NCBI GenBank assembly: GCA_030062745.1
Contig: CP099839.1
Span: 28,023,451 to 28,087,450, forward strand
From: Capitulum mitella
Lineage: Eukaryota > Arthropoda > Thecostraca > Pollicipedomorpha > Pollicipedidae
Length of the DNA: 64,000 bases
Direction of reading: 5' to 3'
Shown: positions 35,726 to 46,300 of the stretch, one piece after another
Position numbering within the stretch: the first letter of the stretch is position 1
Layout of the letters: each line of letters opens with the position of its first letter
Translations under genes and position numbers: made by a program
The notes under the pieces: generated by a model
Told to the model about the DNA's origin: nothing
Databases searched by the model: none
Seen by the model: the letters and a program-made list of their open reading frames with translations, nothing else

Positions 35726-36613
35726 GTAAGTTCAAAAACAGAATTCACGTATCAATGTAACCAAGGTCCTGTTTAAATCATGGCGTGTTTGTCTGTGCTA
35801 TGTGTATTCAACCGGCCCAAAGGTGACGACGTTCACATCCAAAACAATTGAAAGACGAGATAATCGAAATCATATGCATCTCGGCGCAACAGTATCATTA
35901 TATGCATCTCGGCGCAACAGTATCATTTAGATCAATCCAGTGCTGCCTTTTCAATTTCAACGCCAGCAAACTGGGGTCGAGGAGTGTACAGGGAATCTAA
36001 ATACGACAACCTAATTTCCATGGTTTTTCAGCTTCACCGGCACAGTTACATTGCATGTGCAAAATGACGAAAAAACTGGGTAACTGGGAAACGCTGTTCA
36101 TTTATGCTTCTGTGCGATTAGACGGCAATAAACGATCCCAAAAATCTTACTAGTCGCGCGCCCTGTTTTCGGCGGTACTTGTAGCACTATAGAGCAAACG
36201 CGTGATGGTCACGTTCGAGATTGTCAAATGGCTTGTGGTCACATGGCTCTTAAGCGTTTGTGTACAAGCTTGGAACGAAATACTGATGGTTGATTCAAAG
36301 CCTGTTAAAAATTCTAAATCTGTGTCATTAGTATTTCAGCAGCACGAGCTACAGAGGGACATTTCACACAGTTTTCGTTGAACTGTGTTATGTTGCGACG
36401 TATGTCGCCCGCCAGCCTTTTTACGCTCACTGAAATTATTGGACAAAGCCTGTACAGCTTAGCACCGCTAAGCCTGGGTTTCCTGGCCCTGACGTCAATG
36501 TTCTGGCTCTTTGGCAATGCAATATCCCCATACGACGCTAGGAGAGGAGATTATACTTTTGTTTCTTTTCGTTGGTCACGTCTATGATCGATGGGCTGCG
36601 CCTGAGCCGGAGG
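35726..36613. other. No gene seen
   Basis: Contains the 28-bp tandem duplication at 35872-35927. Nothing else is supported. Confidence 0.4.
35872..35927. repeat. 28-bp tandem duplication
   Basis: Two perfect adjacent copies of atatgcatctcggcgcaaca followed by gtatcatt, starting at 35872 and 35900. Confidence 0.95.
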
Positions 36614-36777
36614 CAGAGGCGCAGCCAATGAGGCGGAGTCCGGGGTCCGACCCCCCTTAAGCCCGCATTTTTTGTGAAAACCACTGTATATCAACTTCCC
36701 GGCAGGCAGCTTTCGTATTTCAGTTCACAGTGAGCTCCGACCTCCCCCCTCTTAAGAAAATCCTGACTGCGCCCCTG
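36614..36777 (+). mobile_element. Short MITE, family E copy 2
   Basis: A 164-bp unit opening CAGAGGCGCAGCCAATG and closing tcctgactgcgcccctg. It shares the interior of the copy at 34606-34768 almost throughout. The target duplication is not clear. Confidence 0.65.
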
Positions 36778-36835
36778 GCCTGAGGTGACGCAACCGGCCT
36801 GTCCTTTTCGCGGTAATCAATCCACCGAGAACTGT

Positions 36836-36854
36836 CACGTGCGTCTACCACGTG
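36836..36854. promoter_or_regulatory. Tandem E-box pair, CACGTG-N7-CACGTG
   Basis: Two perfect E-boxes separated by seven bases (cgtctac), within gtCACGTG...CACGTGac. Two E-boxes 6-7 bases apart is the layout described for cooperative CLOCK:BMAL1 (CLK:CYC) binding. It lies about 5.4 kb past the 3' end of vrille and next to MITE copy 2. Function is unproven. Confidence 0.4.
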
Positions 36855-37975
36855 ACTGGCCTTTGAACTCGGCCATGGTCACAAGTCAAGACCTGCGGAA
36901 CATGTGTTGGCTAGGGCAGTGCGCCACTGTATCTAAGCCGTTCCTTTCGTCTCCGTCATGCTGGCCGATCGGCTACTTTGATACCACTAGTGTTCTGCTT
37001 TGAAACGTGAAATAAAGAAACTGACACCACCTTTGTGCTTAGAAGTCAGCTGTGTGTTTGTGTGTTGTTCCGTTTTTCTTTGAAAGTGTTTCGAATCGGC
37101 TTCCCCAACCTGTTTACGTCCGATGTCTATTTTTACGACTATTTTTAGTCGTGTGACGCAATGGAATATAAAGACTCGATGACCATGTTTGCATGTTTGA
37201 GCTGTTGGTCTGGTATTTGTGAAAACCACTGTGTAACAACTTTGACAACTTTGACGGGCTTCACAAAGCTGTTCGCTTTGATAAGAAAGCATACAGATGC
37301 TGTCATTACCAACTTTCAAAAAGGCTCCCTTAACCGTGCCCGGTGTATGATATTGGCGCTGGACGAATTTTCTCACAAATCTCCACAATTCTCATTGATG
37401 GTGTTTACCATCAAACAGCGCAATTGGGCTGTATTACACATTTACACTTGTCATGATGTTGCGACGCCCGCTGCAGAACATGGGAGAACACCAGTAATGA
37501 CGCATACCCATGCGACGCATACCAAACAAGCTGGCCGCCACCCGGCACCGACCGGAAATGATGCCGGAGAACATTCTAGATTAACCATGGCAACGCTGAT
37601 GTGGGTGTTGTTTCCGCTTCACTTGGTAATTAATGGCTCGAACGGGCATACAGAAGTCCCAAACAAATTGGCTTGAGATTGTTATTTCAAATGAGGAAAA
37701 CTATCTTACCCGGCCAAGCGTCGCTTAACTCGTGTTTTTTGGCAAGGTTTTGTTCGTACAAGTTGTAATTATGATGCAGGTCAAGGTCACCTGATTTCCC
37801 GCTCCCAAAAATCGTCTCGTTCAACCCATATCCAGCAAAATTTGATTGAATTTGTGTTACTTCGAACATCTGTTCTCAAAAAGCTATGTGCTGACCACTT
37901 CCTTTCCTTTTGTTAACCTCATAGTGCTCACATGAGCCTGGTCCTTCGTCCTTTTCCTTGTCGGCATTCACCATG
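36855..37975. other. No gene seen
   Basis: A 171-codon frame (37161-37676, +) is the longest here. It has no motif and an unconvincing composition, and I do not call it a gene. Confidence 0.4.
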
Positions 37976-38986
37976 CAGGGGCGGCAACACAGTTTTGGTT
38001 GTGGGGGACGGGAGATGGGTCGGACATGACCAACCCCCTCCCCTCAAAAAACTCGCCAGATTTCGATAACTTAGTTTTGAATTTGAGGGATTTTTTTGTG
38101 TAAGTTACGCGCGAAAGTAGATGGTTTATATGTTCGTTAAGTCTGACGTCTAATACAACAGTTTTGTTGGGATGTCGGCATGACCAGATGTTTTTTCGTC
38201 TGAAGTCTGATGTGACGTCTCAAGATCTGCCAGGTCGCTAGTCTCGCGGCAGTGCTCTGGTGTTTTGATGCACACACAAGGGATGTACACCTAGCCTTTG
38301 TTGAGGCAGACCAACTTTGAAGGCGCGGGGGCTAGTTTCGCAGCGTTATCTCGGTCGCTTGTGAACAGGGCTCTGGTGGCCGTCCTGTCGGTTTGGGTTC
38401 GGCGCACCGGCCCAGAGAAGTTGCCGTTGACTCAAATAGTGTATATGAACCGCAGAGTCACTCTTTATGAAGCAGGTCATCGAAATAGGTAGCTCTCACA
38501 TGTTTTCTGAAGAACGCTCAGACGTCCATGCTGTCATCTTTGGATACCTACACAGACCGGCACGCCTGCAACTTGCGCGTATATGGAGTGACTGCCGAGA
38601 ACCGTGGGAAAGGCGGGAGACAACGGGCGCGGCGGGCGCACGTGCTACTCGTCGGCGCTTGCGACAGGAGCTCTCATTTGTGAGGATTTGCTCTGTGCAA
38701 AAAACTTCGGCAGCGGAAATAGCTGTCTGTACGACAGAAGTGCCCGCTGCTCCAGGCACTGCAGCATGGTAGGATATGAAGAAAATGATGTCTTTAGTGC
38801 ATCCGCCTTTTCTCCGTTTCAGTAACATTTGATATTTGGAAGCGATTTCGACTATACACATTCTTCTCCAGAATGCGCATTTGTGCTAACATATAAGCTC
38901 CCTCCAAGATAGTGGAGAATTGTCCCCCACACTCCGAAGGTTGTGGGGACGCGTTTCCCACGTCCCCCACGGTGGTAACGTCCCTG
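37976..38986 (+). mobile_element. Candidate hAT-like non-autonomous element
   Basis: The left end is CAGGGGCGGCAACACAG and the right end is the complement of CAGGGACGTTACCAC. Both are followed within 25 bases by GTGGGGGACG. The flanks tcaccatg (37968-37975) and tcacctgg (38987-38994) agree at 6 of 8 positions, as an old 8-bp duplication might. There is no transposase. The pairing of the two ends is an inference. Confidence 0.4.
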
Positions 38987-41733
38987 TCACCTGGTCTTGA
39001 GGAAAACCTCATGCTCATATGTTCACATCACTAGATACGTATTAACCCTTTCACCTTCCGTGAAGATGCTGGGTTCACTGTTGTTGCGACCTTATCTTGG
39101 GGAGCATATATCCCATGTTATCAAAAAATAAAAATCCACTCTTCTCTGTACAAGGTGTGCCAGCATCCTGCACGGCATACGGCACCTTAAGGCCTTAACC
39201 CGCCTTTGCCTTAGTGAGGGCAAATATTGTCCCCTCCCTGACGAATAGTCGAGGTGTCCAAAAAACAACAAGCAACGTCACCGCGTGGCGTGCGATTTTA
39301 TCAGATCGGCCCGGTAGTTCCTGAAATAATGTGTCGTAGGATACTGACCTCATTTGACCATGACCTGTCGCTTAAATCTGACCAAATATTGGTAATGTCG
39401 ATGTGCACAGTACGCATGAAGAATCCAAGTTACCTGTGATGGGGTGTAAATGAAAAGTGACGGCGTTTTACATTGTCCTGTCGGTCATTCAAAATATGCA
39501 GCATCTCTGGCCTGTGGCGTCATTACTGCCCCGAGCCTTATCATTTTTATGTCCGGAAGTTGCACGACAGGAGGCTATCGACAGGCGTTTGAATCATTCA
39601 AATCCGTCCATTATTGCAAAGATAACTAGAGAGGAAGTGTTCCGCTTCCCTTTTCTGTCAAAGGGGGGGGGGACGTTACGTCAGATACGTTCGGGGCGTT
39701 ACGTCAGATACCACAGGCAACAGCAGGCCTGCTCATCCAGGCCGATGTTTTCTCACCACGTCATGTGCTGTCTTCCAGTCCGAAGTCCGAGGCGGGGCAC
39801 CGTGTGTCGCATGGGAAGGCTGCAGAGGGTGGTAAGCTGAGGTCCTCGGTGCGCAGGTCTTCAGGTGTGAGTGCGCGGTCAAGGTGATATCTCGGTATCC
39901 CTGGACTCTTTGGGCTGGTGTGTCGTGCGTGGCCTGGTCACCAATCACGACAACATCGCCGTCTTCAGGGCTGCGAACGGCCCGCGCTCTGGCGTGGCGA
40001 TGCGGTCATTCAGTGCGCTGCTACAGCGGTGGAGCGCTGGAACACAGCCCGCTATGTCTCAGCGCTCCGCCCGTGCCAGTCTGACGTGCGTAGTGAAGCT
40101 TCAGGCCTTCAGCATGACGTCACGCTGGGCTTTTTCTTTCTGGCGGCCTCGTTCTGGAATCGCATGACGCTGGGAGTCACGGGCACCACGGCCCATCGTG
40201 ATTATGTTTTAAACTTAAAACGAGACATCCACTTCGTGACATGCTGCGGGTATTTCAACACATTTGTGAACACGCTGCAAGGCACTGTGCATGGTGATGA
40301 CCAAAATGAGCGTTTTTGCTCGGTTTGTGTGTTGCACGGTCTTGTATTCAATACCTCTGATCATGGTATTTCCGGCCCACTGTTTGTTCTTTTGCCACGA
40401 TCCCCATTTATCTATCATGTGTAGTGGTTCGAACCGCCTATCATCTTTCGTCATCCTTTGCATCATGCATGGGTAATGAAATAATTGTCTGGTCAGGCAT
40501 CCCTCCATGCTTGTCAGTCATCCTAAGCATGGATAATTGGTTAATGGACTGAAGCTGAAGTTGTAATCCAGTACGACGGTCTGCTTGTGAGGACGCACAG
40601 CGTTTTGGTGTCAGGCGTCCAGTCTTATTTTGTATCTTGTCAAGTTTTGTATCTCGTCAGGCGTCAGTCAGTCTTCTGCCTATACGAGTCACGGCATGCC
40701 TCTGAAGAGCCAGTCGTGGCCTGACGAGTATTTTTAGCTTACACTCGCCCGGAGCAGTGTATCAGATGATGAAGTATCAGCGTCATTTTAGCCGTGTCTG
40801 TGAATTTGTTTTTAGTAATTTGACACAATGGAATTTGTAACTGAACGTAACTGAATGCGAAATGTTTTCTGTGGGAGTTACCGCCGGTCTATTGCTCCCA
40901 CCCAGTCAGACAGTCAGTCAAATCGGCAGACATCCACACAACCAAAAATGACCTTGTGGCTGCCGCTGATTTAATCCCATTAGGCTCGACAAAACTGGAA
41001 CATTTATGTAACGGCGCTGAGGATCCCACACCATCGCATGCGATGCAGCCATGAGGGCACTGTTTGCAAATTATAGTACGACCTTGGGCAAGGCGGTACA
41101 CTGACCCTGTCGTGGCAATGAAATTGACCTGCACTAAATCATCATGCATATGATATCTTGCTATGTATTTCACACTGTTTCCCTTCCATTTGGTCTTCTG
41201 AAATATATAAATGACGCCCCGGAAACTCCTCTAAATTCTGCAGCTTTTCTACTTAATGTCTTACTTTACCTGTTACATTTCTATAAATAAACTGCAAGAA
41301 GCATTTGCTTTAACGCGAAAGAATGAACTCTTAACGTGACTTATTTCTCTCTAGAAGATGTCATTTGGAGAGTCTGGTATAAAATGATATGAAACGGGCT
41401 ACCACGTGGTTTATATCCGCTGCCTATAACGGAAGTATGGTAAGCCATTCTACATGTGCGCCATAGTCACGTCCGAACATTTGTGGAGTTTTCTTAAGAT
41501 ACATTCTGACCGCGCACTGTCCAGAGTACATAATCTTCAACAGAACTGATGACGAAAAGGAAGCAATGCATTTATAAGCCGTGAAGAACGATGTGAAATA
41601 CGGCTTTTGATCAGCAAAGAACGTCTCAGCGTAGACGGTTCTCGTTATTGCTTGTTGAATGCTACCCTGAATGCACTGGAGAATTTCGGCTGCAGTGGCG
41701 TCACAAGACAGGTTCATCACAGGCTCACAGCCA
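38987..41733. other. No gene seen
   Basis: About 2.7 kb. TTAACCC words followed by G/C runs at 39042 and 39197 look like ends of further TTAA elements, but their partners were not found. Frames at 39457-40424 have no family match. The right edge is downstream of the vrille gene on the opposite strand. Confidence 0.4.
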
Positions 41734-41739
41734 TTTATT
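41734..41739 (-). promoter_or_regulatory. vri: Candidate polyA signal of vrille
   Basis: TTTATT on the + strand, i.e. AATAAA on the - strand, about 515 bases past the vrille stop codon. Other hexamers further on cannot be excluded. Confidence 0.4.
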
Positions 41740-42252
41740 TTTTCACAGAAAAGCTTATCTTACAATACTCAGTACAAAACACCAAAACAGCTATTGGGAT
41801 GACGGCATCAAGCCAAACAATTATACACCTTTGACGAATAACAATATCATCTTAAACGTGTTTCAGGTAATCTCCTCAAACATCGATCACGAACGCATTT
41901 GAGTCCATCCCTGGATCGGATGGGTCATATTGGAACACGACAAGAAACCGTCAAACATTAACGCCTCCGCCACGACCAAATCGAAGCGAGTTCTCGTGAA
42001 CCGATCGGCAAGACAATGGAAACAGTCACACAGGAAACAATCCACAACGGTTGCAGTCAACCGAAAATGCCACCACCGCTGCGGCGTCGTTGGCCAACTC
42101 CTCCCCACGCAACCGGACAACAGACTCATCTCGGACACGCACGGGTACCGCGGGAAAATTTGGCAGCAGGATCCCCGCGGACCGGCCCGGCCCCATCGAC
42201 CGCCCTGCCGGCCGGCGCCGGCCAGTTTGTACGCAGGACTCAAGCGGGCGGC

Positions 42253-43416
42253 TCAGGCGCTGGCGCCGGAGCTGGAACCGGCGCCGCCGTCGGCGGTCGC
42301 GTCCGTCCTGCTGAGCAGCGAGCGCAGCGACGCCACCTCCATGGAGAGCCGCTCGAGCTCGCTGCGGATCTGGCCGCCGGAGGGCGCCGGCGCCAGCGCC
42401 GGCTCGGCTGCGCTCGAGCGGCGCCGCTTGTTCGCCGGCGAGGCGGCCGCGTCGTCGCTGCCGGCCGAGCGGTCTGACAGGCCCGAGTCGCGCTCGTCGC
42501 CCGACGACGCAGAGTCGTGCGGCTCCTCCTTGACGGCCGGCGGCGGCTGGGCCCACTCGCCGAGCCGCGTCTTGTGGCGCAGCTTGAGCGGCAGCGAGCG
42601 CTGCTCGGCGCCCGGCGAGCCGGGCCCGGCCACCGGCCGCTCGGCCGCCGGCTTCGTCAGGTTGACGGCGGCGCCGAACTCGGGCGTCAGCCGGTCCGAG
42701 TCGGCCGAGCGCGGCCGCCACGGCTCGGCGGCGGGCGCCTCCGGCCGGCGCAGCTCCAGCAGCGACTGCTGCCGGTACACGAACGGCGCCGCCTCGCGGC
42801 CGGGCAGCGCCGCCGGCGCCGATGGCGGCGTCACCGGACGGAACTGGCGCGTCGCGCCGCTGGCGCCGGCCGCCGCGCCCAGCGGGAACGCCGTGGCGGC
42901 GGCGCTGCTCAGCTGCAGCAGGCTGGCCGCCGCCAGCGGCTTGGGCCGCTTGCTGAAGCCCAGGATGCGATCCATGGAGGGCAGCTGCGCCAGCACTTGC
43001 TCCACGTCGATGTGGTTCTCGCCGACGATGCCGAACTTGTCGCGGATGGTGTTGAGCTGCGCGCGCAGCAGATAGTTGTCCTTGGTGAGCTCGGCCACGC
43101 GCGTCTCCAGGATCATGTCGTTGAAGCGGCGCTTCTCTCGGCTGCGTTTGGCCGCCTCGTTGTTGCGGCGACGCCTGTCCCAGTAGCTCTGATCCTTGCG
43201 CGTGTCCTGGATGAATTCGCGCCGTTTCCTCTGGCCCGCACCCGGCTCCTGTGGCTGTGGCGTCGGCAGCGCCTCTGGCGGCGCTATCTGGAGACTCTCT
43301 TCTGTCTCGTGGCTGCCGCCTGGCGGGTAGTAGTAACCGCCAGCCTCCGGGGCGGGAGCGTAGCGGACCTTGACGTCACCATATTGAACTGACCCGAAGA
43401 TATTCTCCGTCACCAT
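42253..43416 (-). CDS. vri: Vrille / NFIL3-type bZIP transcription factor
   Basis: 387 residues in one exon. Vrille (NFIL3/E4BP4 family) is a nuclear repressor of the arthropod circadian clock that binds TTAYGTAA sites, including those in Clock. The bZIP begins RKRREFIQDTRKDQSYWDRR (about residues 63-82). The basic region RRRRNNEAAKRSREKRR is at 81-97, and the zipper has L103, L110, L117 and I124 at heptad spacing. KDxSYWDRRRRNNEAAKRSR and the following DKFGIVGENHIDVEQVLAQL are vrille/NFIL3 signatures. The remainder is Ala/Pro/Ser-rich and acidic, with a possible second nuclear signal ANKRRR. The start is the ATG at 43416, just after a splice acceptor (tttctttccag, AG at 43432-43431); the longer upstream frame is intronic. 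The protein is shorter than insect vrille and near NFIL3 in size. The exon is extremely GC-rich, which gives long false frames on the + strand. Confidence 0.93.
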   Translation of the reverse strand: MVTENIFGSVQYGDVKVRYAPAPEAGGYYYPPGGSHETEESLQIAPPEALPTPQPQEPGAGQRKRREFIQDTRKDQSYWDRRRRNNEAAKRSREKRRFNDMILETRVAELTKDNYLLRAQLNTIRDKFGIVGENHIDVEQVLAQLPSMDRILGFSKRPKPLAAASLLQLSSAAATAFPLGAAAGASGATRQFRPVTPPSAPAALPGREAAPFVYRQQSLLELRRPEAPAAEPWRPRSADSDRLTPEFGAAVNLTKPAAERPVAGPGSPGAEQRSLPLKLRHKTRLGEWAQPPPAVKEEPHDSASSGDERDSGLSDRSAGSDDAAASPANKRRRSSAAEPALAPAPSGGQIRSELERLSMEVASLRSLLSRTDATADGGAGSSSGASA

Positions 43417-43430
43417 CGTGAATGTTCGCT

Positions 43431-43441
43431 CTGGAAAGAAA
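43431..43441 (-). promoter_or_regulatory. vri: Splice acceptor before the vrille coding exon
   Basis: On the - strand the sequence reads tttctttccag, then 14 bases, then ATG. So the gene has at least one upstream exon, probably 5' UTR, in or beyond the CpG islands at 44.5-48.9 kb. Confidence 0.7.
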
Positions 43442-43466
43442 GAAACGACCGTGAGACATCTATCAT

Positions 43467-43618
43467 CAGGGGCACGGGAATACCTTTTCAGTAAGGAGGG
43501 GGGGGGGGGCATTTTGGGTCAATCCTTTCCAGTCAACGCCCATAGGGTTAATGTTAAATTAAAAAAAAAAACGGGTGCTGAAGTCCTCCCGGCCCCATGG
43601 TTCCAACGCCTATGTTTG
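43467..43618 (+). repeat. Dispersed repeat family C, copy in the vrille 5' intron
   Basis: Starts caggggcacgggaa, includes a G13 run and tcctttccagtcaacgccca, tagggttaatgttaaatt, and ends near ccccatggttccaacgccta. It is the same family as 30055-30205 (reversed) and 54095-54215 (partial). It sits just upstream of the splice acceptor of the coding exon. Confidence 0.6.
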
Positions 43619-44519
43619 TCATGCATGCAATGCACTTCGCTGCATTCAGCAAGGCAGAGTTCATTCACATGCATTCAGAAAAGAAGGCAATAGCCCATAT
43701 CTTGTTGTTCACTGCAATACATCCTGCTCCCATATTACGAGTCAGTGGTGAATCAATGCGCTGGTAAGCCATGACTCACTGCATGACAAACCAAAACAGT
43801 GATTCATAACTCGACTGGTTATGGCGGCGGAAAGACTTCATGGCGGAAAATTCCACACCGTCTTAGGGAGTTTTTTTTTCGTATTGCGCAGAGATGACAG
43901 CGTAGTTACGAAACAAACCGCGAGTTCCGGTCACTTCCAACCTTTACGTCGCTTTGTCATAGTCCGTTTTCGCTGAAGGCATGTAAATGACCACGCCATT
44001 CGGGCCTTTGACCAACTTACTGCGAGCAAAAACTTGCTTACAAGATAGAAAATGTCACAAAAACTGGGTGAAAAGTGCAAATGAACCCGATACAATATAC
44101 CCTCGTCAGCGACAGCATGGAATGCGACGAGGGTCCGACCCGTTTCTGCCGCTCAAAGGCGTATCCAGAAGAGGGGTGAAGGACCGGGCTGTCTTACGGG
44201 AGAGCAAACAGATGATGGGACGAAAACATCGCTGGCATTGTGGCACGTCTGATGACAAATTCACACGTATTTTACCTAGGGACCCATTTCAGCAAAATCA
44301 GGCACGCCCCCGCTGCCACTGAAATTCAACCATTCTTCGCCCGTGACCAAACGGGTTGGTGCCCACTCTTGGCAAAACTCCAACTGCGTCGTAACGAAGC
44401 ACCAACAAAGCTTTCAGAAGCCCGCTCATCATGACGCAACTCGCCTCGGCCGATGAACGCCGCGACACTGATAAACCGCCACTCGCGATCTGCCTTCCTG
44501 GCCGGTGTTAGGCTCCCGG
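43619..44519. other. Presumed 5' intron of vrille; no gene seen
   Basis: About 900 bases of ordinary sequence. A TGACGCAA motif (44432-44439) is the first of the bZIP-type sites listed upstream. Confidence 0.45.
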
Positions 44520-44758
44520 TGCCAGACGCCAGGCGAGTAATCTAGGGCGGGGTTGCGTCATGCACGATCCCGCAGATCGGACGCCCCAGGGTACTATTTC
44601 CGAGTGCCCCGACTCGGACTCCGAAGTGCGCGGCGCGGCGCGGCGCGTCCCCGCCGGCCGGCCTGCCCGCCTGAGGTGACGTTCCCGAGCGTTCAGAGAC
44701 GTCACCGCATCCGTGTCGGGCACGCAGCGTCAAGACTCGTGCAGAGCCGGCGCGGCGC

Positions 44759-44766
44759 TTACGTAA
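44759..44766. promoter_or_regulatory. D-box palindrome TTACGTAA, site 1
   Basis: A perfect 8-bp match to the NFIL3/vrille/PAR-bZIP consensus TTAYGTAA in the context gcgcTTACGTAAcac. On the - strand it also reads ac|gtaagc, a possible splice donor. Confidence 0.6.
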
Positions 44767-44935
44767 CACGGCGGAACCGCGGAGGCGGCCGCCGCTGCCA
44801 TGCAGAGCAGCGCTACCCCGTTTCCCCTACGGACAACACCCGACGTCGGCCGCCGCCGCCGATTCCGCGAGCGCCGAGAACTTCTGCAAAGGTCAGCGCC
44901 GACTTCCTCCGAGTTCTGTCCGGGTCGGCACGGGT

Positions 44936-44941
44936 CACGTG
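44936..44941. promoter_or_regulatory. E-box CACGTG 1
   Basis: Perfect E-box in gggtCACGTGagcc, first of four within 156 bases. Confidence 0.6.
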
Positions 44942-44969
44942 AGCCGGTCTTCCGGCCACCGGGCGGCCG

Positions 44970-44975
44970 CACGTG
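44970..44975. promoter_or_regulatory. E-box CACGTG 2
   Basis: Perfect E-box in gccgCACGTGcggt, 28 bases after the first. Confidence 0.55.
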
Positions 44976-45068
44976 CGGTGGCCGGTCGTCTCGGCCGGCC
45001 TACGTGCCTGCTCCGACGACCGACGAGGGCGGCGGCGGCACGCGACCTGCGGCGCGCCGCGGACGCGT

Positions 45069-45074
45069 CACGTG
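45069..45074. promoter_or_regulatory. E-box CACGTG 3
   Basis: Perfect E-box in gcgtCACGTGcccg. Confidence 0.55.
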
Positions 45075-45085
45075 CCCGAACGGGT

Positions 45086-45091
45086 CACGTG
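45086..45091. promoter_or_regulatory. E-box CACGTG 4
   Basis: Perfect E-box in gggtCACGTGtgcc, 11 bases after the third; its left flank equals that of the first. Confidence 0.55.
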
Positions 45092-45213
45092 TGCCGCGTT
45101 GGCTGCGTATCGATCGTCGCCGGCGACCCCGTCCGGCGGAAGGCGCGGAGGCGGCGGCCGGAGGCGGGGCGGCCGGCCGCCGCAGTCGCCCGGTGGCGGC
45201 CGTCGCGGCGCGC

Positions 45214-45221
45214 TTACGTAA
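45214..45221. promoter_or_regulatory. D-box palindrome TTACGTAA, site 2
   Basis: A second perfect TTACGTAA in gcgcTTACGTAAcgc, sharing its 5' flank with site 1 at 44759. The two D-boxes bracket the four E-boxes. Confidence 0.6.
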
Positions 45222-46300
45222 CGCCCGCCGCTCGCCGGGAGTGGCCGGACGAGCCGGCTATTTCGGGAGGGTGACGGAGCCCGGCCGCCGCTCGACCAAG
45301 GGCACGCGGCAGCCGGCCGGCACGGCGCTGCCTGCGGCGGCTGCTCGGCCGCCGGCTGCTCGCAGCTGCCGCCGGGCCGTGGCTGCGGGGGCGGGCGCGA
45401 GTCACGGGCGGGCCTGAGTCACCGCGGCAGGACGCGGACGCCGTCGGCCGTGACTCACCGACTCCGCGCGGCCGCGGATCACCCCACGGACCGGTTGCAT
45501 CACACGGCGACGTGGCCGCCGGACCGCGCCGGGCACGGCCGCGGCTCGGAGGCCGTGCCAGGGCCGCCTCCCGGGCCCGGCGCCAGACTGCCAGGCCTGC
45601 CGGAAAGCCGGAACAGCTGCCGGCCGCCAGCCGACACCTGTTTGTTTGGCGAGGCCTGCCGCCTGCCGTCGGAGTACGCGCCGGGTGATGCAACGCGCCC
45701 CGGTGTCCGGTGCCAGCCGCTGACTCAGCCGCCAGCGGCGCGCGGTCGCAGCGGCTCAGACCAGGTTCCCGCCGTTTCCAACCAGCCGGAGCTGCTCAGA
45801 GCCGGCTGCAGCCGCAACAGACCAGGCTCCCTCAGTCTATCCCGGCTGCAAACGTCACAGGGCTCAGCAAATGTCAAACGTGCTCTCCGAGACGGACCCG
45901 GACGGAGCCACGTCCCTGACCACGGAGAACGGGCCGACGGCTCGCGTCCGCCACCGCGCTGCGCCCCCCTGTCCGCAAGCCGCGCCGCGGGCCGGTCTCC
46001 AGCGCCGGCCCGGTGAAGCGCCTGTGCGCCGACCGGGCCGGGCCGGACCGCCTGAAACGAGGCGCGCCGGCGCGGCCGGCCGGGCGGCTTTCCCGGCGCG
46101 GCTGGCCGCCGGAAGTGTTACGCGGCCCGGCCCGGCCCGGCACAGACGGCCGGTCGACGGCCGCGGCGCCGACTCACGCCGAGATGTGGGACGCGCCGCC
46201 GCCGGGTCGCTGTCCCGCCAGCAGAGCGCGGCCGCCGCCAACGCCGGCCAGGCATCGAGGCGATCAGCACACGGCACGCGGCGAATGGCACGGCTTCTGG

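Larger units (their letters stand above)
44520..46300 (-). promoter_or_regulatory. vri: CpG island, candidate vrille promoter region rich in bZIP and E-box sites
   Basis: A long block of dense CpG about 1.1-2.9 kb upstream of the vrille ATG. It contains four CACGTG E-boxes (44936, 44970, 45069, 45086), two TTACGTAA palindromes (44759, 45214), TTGCGTCA (44553), a half CRE (GACGTCAC, 44698) and three AP-1 sites (TGAGTCA 45415; TGACTCA 45451 and 45721). E-boxes are the input sites of CLK/CYC, and TTAYGTAA is the site of vrille and PAR-bZIP proteins, so clock control and autoregulation are plausible. Transcription start and exon 1 are not identified. The long frames in this block show no family motif and look like composition artefacts. 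Confidence 0.6.

Noticed and set aside
37161-37676. 171-codon frame
   Set aside because: No recognisable motif, mixed composition, no splice or promoter context; too long to ignore but not supported as a gene.
39457-40424. Overlapping 98-168-codon frames
   Set aside because: Several frames overlap on one strand with no family features.
41930-43392. Long + strand frames (381 and 291 codons) opposite vrille
   Set aside because: They are antisense shadows of the very GC-rich vrille exon; the - strand frame has an unmistakable bZIP domain and these have no motif.
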